NCBI GenBank assembly: GCA_963855995.1
Contig: OY979728.1
Location: forward strand, 4,637,330 to 4,701,329
Direction of reading: 5' to 3'
Length of the DNA stretch: 64,000 nucleotides
Source of the DNA: Muricea muricata
Taxonomy: Eukaryota > Cnidaria > Anthozoa > Malacalcyonacea > Plexauridae
The translations under genes and the position numbers were made by a program. Shown in pieces: positions 37,779 through 48,100 of this stretch. The notes beneath the pieces are model-generated. The model had not been told where the DNA came from. It was given only the letters and a program-made list of their open reading frames with translations, and made no database searches. How positions within the stretch are numbered: the stretch's first letter is position 1; every line of letters begins with the position of its first letter.

Positions 37779-38285
37779 AAGGCCCTGTCACACGGTGCAA
37801 TTTTTCTTGCACTTGTAACTGCTCCGTCTCCTTCTCTATCCACCTCTAACCCTTAAGGCCCTGTCACACGGTGCACTTTTCCTTGCATTCACCGTAGCAA
37901 AAAAGATGGCGACATGTCGATTTTACCAGAATGCATTGCAGGTATCAAGAAAGAATACGTGGGAAAAGATGACAAGAAACAAAGCTACTGGATTGAAATT
38001 TTAACACAAGTGTGAAAATAACCTATTGTCTTCTGTCTGTTCTTTAAAAGACGTTAATTTGCCTTTTTAAACAATTTCAGACTACCATGCACTCTGGTAA
38101 AATCGACATTTGCCATCTTTTTTGCTACAGGGAAAATCTACTCTTAAGTAAATTTGTGACAAATGTTTGGTACGTTAAAAAACCCCAGCAAACTGTGATG
38201 GAAACTTGCATTTGCCAATTTTACATCTCCCAATAGTAGAATTGCATTTCAAGTTGCAAGAAAAATTGCATTGTGACAGGACCTT
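37779..38285. mobile_element. nested MITE composite (right arm mirror)
   Basis: Mirror of 11682-12188, including the inner TAGCAAAAAAGATGGC element at 37895-38127. Confidence 0.7.
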
Positions 38286-38473
38286 TATTCTCCAGTGTTC
38301 CCGCCAACCTGCTCCCACCATTAGATGGAAAGTCCTTTTTTCACTACATTTTAGTAATTAGGCTACCCCCCTCCTCTCACAAGTCTGTAATCGCCTGACG
38401 AAATCAATTGGTCGACAGTCCAAGGCATGTTTTGTAATCGAAATTCACAAAATTAAAATTAAATTGCCTTTTT

Positions 38474-38875
38474 ACTCCGCCTGCCGTAGGCGAGGCGGAG
38501 TTTTAAATTCGCCCGGTTTCTCTTTTTTTTTTTTTCGGTGTCAGAAGTCGGTGCCGCCGCTAATGGGTGATACCGCTGGACACAAGCCGCGTGAGCCGAC
38601 ATAAACACGTCGTTTAAACTCAATTTCCAGCGGAATATGTCAACAAAACACGCATTTTAACATGTATGCTAGAACATCTAAACCGCAAGAAGGTTTTACG
38701 TGCAAAAATTCTCATGCAAAATGTTTTAAAACGACAAATTCCACCGCGAAACTTTACCGAGGAGCGATGAGAGCGTGCTTCCGTCATTTTCTGTTGTATT
38801 CCTACTTTTAAGGAAATTTAGAAATTTCTACACAAGAATCAAACGCAAATTCTACTGAAATATCTACATACAAAA
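38474..38875 (+). repeat. 400-bp dispersed repeat, right copy (direct orientation)
   Basis: Same unit and orientation as 10378-10785, starting with the CTCCGCCTGCCG hairpin. It begins exactly where right-arm homology to the left arm stops. Confidence 0.8.
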
Positions 38876-40395
38876 CACAATTTTTAACATGTAATAGTCA
38901 ACAAAAAGGGACAGGAAGGTTCTTTATCAAAAAATTGCTCCAGAAATGTTTTAAAACGGCAAATAAAAGGTGAGAGACATTTTACATTCCAATTCCAGAA
39001 ATACATATGTTAGTCTAAAGTTCCCAACAAATTATATCGTGGAGACTTCAGACTTAATAGCTTAGTCTAATTTTTAATTTTTGTTGTTTTTATGAGCGAT
39101 TTTAATACTTGTTTTGTTAGAACGTCACGTTGAATAGTTGACTCAGAGAAAGGATTTCAAATTGGATATCACAGAAAATACAGATCACAGTAATACTTTT
39201 AAGTCGATTACTGTAAAGATTGTTGCTATAATTATTAAAATAGCAAGAAAAAAACTCAAAAATGCAAAATAAAAAAAAGAACAAAATTTAACTTAAATTT
39301 AGTAAAATTTCAACTGGCACTTTCTTAATTTTCCAAAACTTTATCAGACACCCTGCCTATATACCAATGTTTTAACTGACACCTGAAGCTTTCTGGAAGT
39401 AAATACTTTGTCAGCATGTCGAAAGTCTAACTGACAACTTGTGGGCATGTACAGGTCAAAGTCTAACCGACATCTTGTCAACAAGCCAAAAGCCTAACCA
39501 ACATCTTGTCACAAGCCAAAAGCCTAACCGACATCTTGTCAACAAGCGAAAAGCATTACCGACATCTTGTCAACAAGCCAAAAGCCTAACCAACATCTTT
39601 TCAACAAGCCAAAAGCCTAACTGACATCTTGTCAACAAGCCAAAAACCTAACCGACATCTTGTCAACATGCCAAAAATCTAACTAGGAGCATATCAACAT
39701 GTCAAAAGTCCATTTCAAAGCTTGTCCACATATCAAAAGACTAACTCAGATCTTATCAACATGTCAAAAGTCTGCTCGAAAACTTGTCAACTAGTCAAAA
39801 TCCTTACCAACATTTTATAAACATGCCAAATATTTACCTGACACCTTATCAACACATCAAATATCTAATTCAAAGCTGGTCAATATATCAAAAGGCTAGC
39901 CAACATTTTCCCAACAAATTATATCGTGGAGACTTCAGGCAGTGTGCTACAGAATAGATTTAATAAATTGATGGATTTAATAGACTGATGTATTGTATAC
40001 ACTTTTAGTAAAATTTTCTTTACTTGCAAAATAAAACAGCTATTTGTTGGTGGCATTATGGCAAAAGAATCTTGTTTAACATATGTACTATTAAAGTCTT
40101 TAATCTAAATTAAATTCTAAAAAATGCAATCCTACTAGGACTCTGGACAGAGTGCCTGGCAGGTCACTCAGACATTGATTTTTGGTTATCTTAGTGATTG
40201 CATAAGATGTGCTAGCAATGTCTTAAAATGCCTTGGAAGGTACCGTAATAATAATTGATTTAAAAAGGAATTAGTTGGACAGAACAGAAATAAGTGAATG
40301 TACCCCACCCCCAATGAACTCTCTAGTTACAGCCCTGCCTGGCCTTGTGCCCATTTTCGTTTGGCAGGCGGAGTGAACGCCTTAGCAGGCGTCTT
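38876..40395. other. gene-free region with minisatellite and a duplicated 31-bp block
   Basis: No gene seen. A 31-base sequence beginning TTCCCAACAAATTATATCGT occurs at about 39025-39055 and again at about 39908-39938 in the same orientation, bracketing the minisatellite at 39430-39720. Confidence 0.5.
39430..39720 (+). repeat. 31-bp minisatellite
   Basis: Units of about 31 bases (CAACAAGCCAAAAGCCTAAC then CGACATCTTGT) in roughly eight copies. They degrade further to about 39910 into units with CAACATGTCAAAAGTC. A short open frame across it is an artefact of the repeat. Confidence 0.85.
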
Positions 40396-41036
40396 GTTAT
40401 ACTTAGTATAGTTAGTACAGGTGAGTTCACTGAATATAAAAGAGTGCTAGGCACTTACAGTTATTTGTAATCCCACTAACCACCCCCGACCATTCTAATT
40501 CCACCCCTACCGGTTTTCGTAGCTTTATAGTTCTCACAGCAATCTAGTTATTACGGTTTGCATTACTGTTACCATTAGGAGGTAACTCTGCATGACATGC
40601 GCGGAAGGTTTAGTTATGTAGTTAGTATACCAGAGTCACCCCAGTTATCTAAGCTAACTCAAGTGTACCTGGGTAGATAACTTTGTAGTTGACTAGAGTT
40701 AGTTAACTAAGGCAGACTCTACCTTAGTTAACTAACTCTAGTCGACTACAAAGTTATCTACACAAGTACACTTGAGTTACCTTCGATAACTGACAGAGGT
40801 AACTCTCGTGTGCTAACTACAGTAAACTAAAGTTACCTTTTGCGCATGTCATACAGAGTTACCTCCTAATGGTAACCGTAATAACTAGATTGTTGTGAGA
40901 ACTATAAAGCTACGAAAACCGGTAGGGGTGGAAATTAGAATGGTCGGGGGTGGTTAGTGGGATTATAAATGACTGTAAGTACCTAGTACCATTTTATATT
41001 TAGTGAACTCACCTGTACTAACCATACTACGTATAG
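40396..41036. mobile_element. 640-bp near-perfect palindromic element
   Basis: Two arms of about 315 bases, from TAGTTAGTACAGGTGAGTTC inward to TAACTAACTCTAGTCGACTA, meet around 40715 with a loop of about ten bases. Arms carry scattered mismatches. It looks like a foldback element or MITE with almost no interior. It lies next to the right outer inverted repeat. Confidence 0.85.
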
Positions 41037-41217
41037 TGTATGGCAGTTAGCGTACATCTCTATATTGTCTCCAGGAATTGAACCTGGAAACCTAATTAGG
41101 TCCACTCTAATTAGGTCCCCTCCAGGGGCATTTTTTTGTTAAAACATTACTAGAAGGTTACACGCGTGACATAACAAACCTAGTAGAAAGTATACTTAAT
41201 GTACTACCTATTTTTTT
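41033..41217 (-). repeat. outermost inverted repeat, right copy
   Basis: Inverse partner of 10212-10373, including the CCAGGAATTGAACCTGG T-arm-like hairpin and the two CTAATTAGG boxes. About 20 bases longer than the left copy because of an indel. Confidence 0.7.
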
Positions 41218-41495
41218 GAACTGAAAGAAAATAGAAAGGACAAAATCAGATCGACAAAAAAGATCAACAAGCTTATGCCAACTATATCTAACCATTTACA
41301 GTCAGAAAGTCCAGGCTTTTGGCTTTCGATTGTGACCATTTTTGTGATATGTGAAGTAAATTGAGCAAAACAAGTGAAAATAACCGATCGAAATTGCATA
41401 TTTTCACCTCTGAGTGTCTTTAAGGCAGCAAATAAGAAAATAATACAACTAATAATAAACATTTATTTAGACACGATGAAATTCACAGCTGTTGA

Positions 41496-41955
41496 GCTGA
41501 TGCCATTAAAGTGTACACGACACGAAATTTTATATTTTAGAATTACAAACTTCATTCTGCGGCAAGTATCGCAGTGTAATTCATTTTTTTCAAAAACATG
41601 ATGCCAAGGAAATTATTTGAACATTTTAATACCTAGCGGTGAGGCAAAAACTGTCTAATACCTGGGAGCGAAATTGCAACAAAATGACATCATGCACTGA
41701 TGAGATTTATTTCCTGTTCATTGACTGAGTTCAACTTTGGGTAAAACTACTAACGTTATTTTGGTGCCAATTTGTTCCCATACATGACGTCATTTTCGTG
41801 CAAATCCATTTCCATAAAAGGGACAGTTTTTGCCTCACGGCCATGTAGTAAAACGTTTAAATAGTCCACTTAGCAGCATGTTTTTGAAAAAAAATGTATC
41901 TATGATTCTAAAATATTAAATTTCGTGTCATATGCACTTTAATGACTTGATGTGT
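41496..41955. mobile_element. MITE with long (about 150-bp) inverted ends
   Basis: Outer ends GATGCCATTAAAGTG and complement. Homology continues inward through ACACGAAATTT, TTTTTCAAAAACATGATG and GAGGCAAAAACTGTC on both sides. The interior is short, with no frame. Confidence 0.7.
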
Positions 41956-43351
41956 CACGATAAATGAACGTGGCTAATAAGACGCATTTAATTAATACTA
42001 ACTAATCTAAAGTCTCTAAAATTTGCCAATTTTAATTCTCAAATGGGATTAAATTTCAACAAATTTTTAATAAATTGTAGACTTGTAACTCACAACAATT
42101 CTGATATGAATTTAATTTTTTTTGCCTTTTTTGCAAGCTAAACAAATGTATGTTCAAAATCCCAAGCAATACTCAACTTTTAAAACACAAACATGCAATA
42201 ATATTATTCATGGGTTTTATATAAATCAAAATGTAATTTTTAAAATTATATGCTTGTGACCTGTGACTGGGTAAAAGATGATCAATTAACTCCAACATAA
42301 ATGTATATATTACCAGTCAAAATACTTGTAAAATACTACAATACTAACAAACTGCTCAACAAATTATCTTCAGAATTTGTGAACTGACTGATGTACAACA
42401 ATTTGGCAGACTTTGCAAGTTACAATTAATTGGCAGATTTTAAAACCTCACAATAGGCACAGTCCCTGATCACAAGCAAGCCTAAATGTTCAAATCATTT
42501 TTTACTTGAACAAAACAAGAAAATATTGAGAATTTTTTGTATATTTTCTATCAATGGTCTACATTTTTGGAGATCACTCTGTTGTCAGTCAACTAATGAA
42601 GCATTTTGGGAATGTGCAACACACATCCAGAAAATATTTGAGTTTAAATGTTGAGCATGTTTCTTGAACCAGGTTTAGAGATTAATTAACCATCCAGACT
42701 GTAAAAGGTAAAGAAAGAAGGTGACAATACCTTTTACAATAATATTTCACATTTCATAATCTGTCAGTTGTTAACAGAATGCAAACATTTTCTTGATCTG
42801 CAAATGTAAAAGAATTATAAATTCGAATTCTATAAAGGATGCAAATAATTGCAAAGGCAAACAAACTACAAAAGATAATAAAGCAAGCAGTTGTGTACAT
42901 GATAATTATATACAATGGTCAAATATATCAGAAAGCATCCATAATCCCCACACAGTTTTAAAATCTAGTCCTGTATCCTGTTTCTAATTCAAAATGCAAT
43001 CTCTGAACCTTTGTGCAGAGAATGCATCCTGGTCTGGGACTGGATCCCTTCATTCAGCATGTCCCTGCTTTCATGCAATTGTTTTGGAATCACAGGCTCC
43101 AGGCTAACCCTGCCCTTCATCACAGAACAAGCTGGTTGCAATCACAGCTGACAAAATCTATTTATTGTTAGTCACTAAGCACATTTTGTTAGGCTAATAA
43201 ATTTGAAGATATTTGATGATCTAAATCTATAGAACTGTCTAAGCATACTTTCCTGGACAATCTTAACAATTTTAACAGCCCTGCCAACTTTCTCTTCATG
43301 GTCAGAAGTCTCCCAATATAGTTTAGACTTGCACTAAGTCTGCCTCTTGAA
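41956..43351. other. gene-free AT-rich region
   Basis: No gene seen. At about 42745-42905 there is direct, diverged similarity to 37450-37600 in the right arm (CATAATCTG-CAGTTGTT, CAAACAAACT-CAAAAGATAA, GTTGTGTA), another relative of arm sequence outside the palindrome. Confidence 0.45.
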
Positions 43352-43440
43352 TTAAGGGTGGATGGGTGGGATAGTGGGTGGGTGGGTGGGTGGATGGGTG
43401 GGATAGTGGGTGGGTGGGTGGGTGGGGTAGTGGGTAGGTG
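43352..43440 (+). repeat. GGGT-rich microsatellite
   Basis: Repeated GGGTGGGTGGATGGGTGG with GGATAGT interruptions on the plus strand. Many closely spaced G triplets could form a G-quadruplex. Confidence 0.85.
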
Positions 43441-43968
43441 AAAAAAAATGATAAGAGACAGCCTTGTTTCCCTTGCAGAGTAATGAATCAAATTATATTC
43501 GCTACGTCGGCTACGATTCTAGCTAGTTTAGTATTTTTCTCGCTCCTAGCTGGGCGATTTGACAACATTTTCAGTCGGGGGTTTCAACTCTTGTAAAAGT
43601 TGAAATCCCTGAGCTTGTGCGGTGGTTGGGTTAATTGACTAGTGCATAATCAGCAGACTGCTCAGCGAAATAGGTGTTTCAAATTTAAGTTCTCCCTAAA
43701 AATCAGTCGCCAAGGTTGGCAGGTTTGTTTAGGATTTCACTCAGTATTTGTATTTGTACTATTACCCATTAATTGCAACCAAAAACCGCAGCCTTATATT
43801 GAGAACAGAGAACTGTCAGATCATATTAAACCAAGCTATTAAATAACCCAAAGTTTATACTCCAATATTATACTGAATTCTAGTCCGATTTTTTAAAAAT
43901 CAATCTCTATAAGTAGCCCTCAAACTACTAAAATGACACCGAAATCATTGTCAGAGATGAAATTAGTA

Positions 43969-44269
43969 CCGTATTCTCTCTATTTAGCCCTCGGAGAGCT
44001 TATTCATTTCAGGACCTTTTGAGGGGGGAGGGGGCTTATTGGAGAGGAGTGGCTTAAGAGGGGGGAGGACTTATATATACATTCAAAAAACCAGCAATGG
44101 AGATTATCTCTTTGAACTGCAATAAACTCAAAATCATTACACAGTATATATCATTTTTGAGTCTATATTATGGGGGGGGGGCTTATTTCATTTCTTCACT
44201 CAAAAGGGGGGGGAGGCTATTAGAGAGGGGGGCTAATTTGAGAGGAGGGGCTAAATAGAGAGATTATGG
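43969..44269. mobile_element. MITE with CCGTATTCTCTCTATTTAGC-type ends
   Basis: Inverted ends ACCGTATTCTCTCTATTTAG and complement, flanked by TA on each side, with a G-rich interior. TA target duplication fits a Tc1/mariner-type mover. Confidence 0.75.
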
Positions 44270-45110
44270 TATGCTGTTTTGCTAGTGATTCCGTAGCATT
44301 CAACGCAGACTATATTAGACTATAGCGTTTTCGCCTTAGGTTCACCATATGTGCTCACTCACTAGTGATTCTGGTGAAAAGTTATTAGAAGAATTTAAAG
44401 TAATCAATCCTGAAACACAGGCACGACTGCATCCCACTGAAACCCAATGTTTCACATGAGAACGCTCAACGTTTTCCAGTTTTAATAAAGAAAAATCATT
44501 TGGGCACCATGGCATTACGGGTGAAATGGAATGGCAGTACAAAACATTAACACAACAAATTTTTACCGACTAGGCTATATACAGGTAATACAGCAGCTGG
44601 TGGGGTACTGCTGCAAAATCTACAATCCGTTGTTTTTCTGTAACCGCAAATCCCGTTGAAAACGCTATAGATCTGATTACTAGATTTTCTGAACATAATG
44701 CTTTTGAATTGTATAAATAAAATAAAGTTACGCTCATAAACTATGTATGCATGAAAACTACCTTGTCATGCCTTCATTAATTTTATGCCGCTTTTTAAAC
44801 CTATAATTTCCTGGGAGAGCGCATACGTTTCTAAGAAACTACACCTTCTTGGAATTAATAGAAGACTAGTTTGCTCATTATTTCATTTTTTAAAGTTACT
44901 TTAGTCAAATGAAGTTTACTTCAATTTTGGTATTCTAGTTTGACCGTATTTTTTAAGATTGTATCACAAATATGTACTAACCCAGAATGTCATCCTTGTA
45001 CAAGTCCTCGCATGTATAAGATCCCGTGTATATTAGCCCACCAAAACACGCTGACGAACTTTTATAAGCCCAGGGCTTAAAAGGCGGAGGTTTACCGTAT
45101 CTATTGATTA
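44270..45110. other. gene-free 3' flank of the PLP-enzyme gene
   Basis: No gene supported. A possible small inverted-repeat pair (ACTATAGCGTTTTC near 44320 and its inverse near 44658) and a decayed element near 44945-45095 ending GGTTTACCGTAT are visible. Confidence 0.35.
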
Positions 45111-48100
45111 TCATGGCTTTTGTTTCATAATACTCTGCACAACCTCAATGCTGACATTTCCGCCACACATTAACAAGACAATATTCTGTCCATGAAAACG
45201 CTCTTTTTCTTTCTTGTAAGCGGCAACACACACAGCGGCAGCGCCTTCGACTAACTGAAGACAAAGAGTTTGTTTGAATTTTAGTAAAAAAAAATTAAAT
45301 TTCTGTTAAGCCACAACAAAATAAACTGGTGACTTTTCAATTCTTCTGTTAGAAACAATGTTTTTTAAGGGGTATGGCAAAATGTTTTTTAATTTTGACT
45401 TAACGTTAAGAATCTTTGCATGATAACATAGTTACTTAGTTTCTGAAACACTAAATCAGAAAATTCTCAAACAAAAATTTAATATGTATGTAAACACCGC
45501 ACAAAAAAAAAGTTCCCCCCTAAATATTATAATAAATTCCAAACAAATGAATCGTTGTTAATCAACCTAGAACTACTTGGACCTATGGTAGGTTGCTTAA
45601 TAGTGTGTGAAGAATTGGGTCACACATGCGTGCAAGAATGAGTTAAACCCCATTGAATACAAAAATACCCGATTTCAAAATTAACATGCTGAATATGCTA
45701 GTGTGATCCGTCTCATTCACCATTCATTGGTAAACACAAAATCGTAGTGCAATCGTGTAAAGCCGTTTAAATCATGCCCAGAATAGGTCCACTTAGTTAT
45801 AGGTTTGATTAACAGCGATTCATTTGTTTAGAATGTATTCTGATGTATGTAGGGGGAAACTTTCTTTTTGTGCGGTGTTTATATACGTATATTTTACGCA
45901 AACTACGAATTGTTCAAAAAATTTTTTGGGATTGAACGGCAGGTTTTAACTGCCCCCGTGCGATGTGTTAAACAGAACTAATTTTGAAACAAGATAGCGG
46001 ATGGCTAGCATCCTTTGTCCTCTAATATTTCAGAAACAAAGAATACCATCAACGACTTAACAACGGATATTACAGTTACCTCAGAGGTTCTTAATATGGA
46101 TAAGCCAGGGATAACCGTAATTTGATCTGTACCTTGTGTTCTTTCTGCAACATGAAGAACATTGCATGGGATATTTCCTCTTCAGAAACCAGAATCCATT
46201 CATCGACATAGTCACAGCATAAGTCGAATGTGAACTGAAAACAAATCGTCAAAGGAATATCGATAAGTAATTATAATTTCCAGCATCTTTAACGTTTTGG
46301 AAAAAAGTATTTTATCAAGCAAAATGGTTCATGGCATTCTCAGAACATAAAGCAACACCCAACAACATCGTCCAAAAAATTTTCAAGGCACAAAAAGTTC
46401 TAAGATCTTATTAATAACAGTGGGTCGGTGGGGGGGGGGGGGCAATTTTACCACATGAGTGCAAATATACTTACAGCATCAGGGTCAACTCCTCCAGCAG
46501 AACCATCAGACAATGTTGGCAATGATGGAATGTCAAGGATTTCTTTGGCTTTGCACGATTCATACATTACACAAGAATTTAACGGCTGACAGCCAATGAT
46601 CTAACAAATTATATAATAATCAGAGCTCATTCTGGGTTTTCATTGGTCGAGAACTGTGATCTATTAGAGGACAGACGCACGCTGACGCGATTTCAGCGAC
46701 AAGCCAATCACAGCAATTTTAGAATTATCGACAGCCAATGGCGTGCTTTGTTTTGTATAGATCATAATCACGTCAAATGGCGTGCTAAGTCTTTTCGTCG
46801 CACTACAGTGGAACCCCGCCTTACGGCCACCTCGATAATACGGTCATGTCGATAATACGGTCACTTTTTTTGGTCCCGGAGAAACACCAATGCATTTTAT
46901 ATTAAAGTTACCCCTTTAATACGGCCACCCCGCTAATACGGCCAACGGCCACATTGCCGAGTCCTAAACTAATGAAATCACCCCGTTAATACGGACATTC
47001 TAAATGTGTCTACAGACGGAAACATAATTTAAGACTCCAAACATAGATGTAAACCATGACATCCGTGTTATATCATGTTACTTATTGTATTCTTATTATA
47101 AAAGTAACGCATTTAAAACATTACATATAGGCTTCAGTTAAAAGTAAAAAAGTAAAGGTTTTTAACGTCGTTTATGTAGTTATTAATTGGTATTGTAGTA
47201 TCGTGTTGTTGCTGTGCTTTTGAAATAAATTTTTTAACATGGTTATGTCACAATTGAAATTTGATATTATCCCATTAATACGGTCATCCCGATAATACGG
47301 CCATATTATTTCGACCCGTTGGTGACCGTATTAACGGGGTTCGACTGTACAAAGCTTATTTTGGCAAATTTTTTACATTTTTATGATATAAAACAAATAG
47401 ATTACATTTTGCCGTTGTCTGTTCAGTTATAGATACACGGTGAACGTCATAATGTGGTAAGTCGTCTGGGTGGCTCGTGGACCACTTTTTTGTTCTTACC
47501 TCATTATGACGTCATACCGTGTATCTATAACTGAACAGACAACGGGAAAATGTAATCTACAGTCGAACCCCGTTAATACGGTCACCAACGGGTCGAAATA
47601 ATATGGCCGTATTATCGGGATGACCGTATTAACGGGATAATATCAAATTTCAATTGTGACATAAAAATCATGTTAAAAAATTTATTTCAAAAGCACAGCA
47701 ACAACACGATACTACAATACCAATTAATAACTACATAAACGACGTTAAAAACCTTTACTTTTAACTGAAGCCTATATGTAATGTTTTAAATGCGTTACTT
47801 TTGTAATAAGAATACAATAAGTAACATGATATAACACGGATGTCATGGTTTACATCTATGTTTGGAGTCTTAAATTATGTTTCCGTCTGTAGACCCATTT
47901 AGGATGTCCGTATTAACGGGGTGATTTCATTAGTTTAGGACTCGGCAATGTGGCCGTTGGCCGTATTAGCGGGGTGGCCGTATCAAAGGGGTAACTTTAA
48001 TATAAAATGCATTGGTGTTTCTCCGGGACCAAAAAATTGACCGTATTATCGAGATGACCGTATTATCGAGGTGGCCGTAAGGCGGGGTTCCACTGTATTT

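Larger units (their letters stand above)
25371..38474 (-). repeat. giant inverted repeat, right arm
   Basis: About 13.1 kb, the reverse complement of 11496-24799. It lacks the three left-arm insertions (18648-18768, 19146-19369, 19456-19822) and has one of its own (31096-31649). The outer end abuts a direct-orientation copy of the 400-bp repeat at 38474. It contains the mirrored SINE, MITE and hairpin features of the left arm and no recognisable gene. Confidence 0.95.

Noticed and set aside
39439..39624. 61-codon frame with repeated SQKPN motifs
   Set aside because: It is the translation of a 31-bp minisatellite.
10212..41217. Polinton/Maverick or other large virus-like transposon
   Set aside because: No polymerase, integrase, ATPase, protease or capsid frame exists in the 31 kb, and the interior is an inverted duplication of small repeats.
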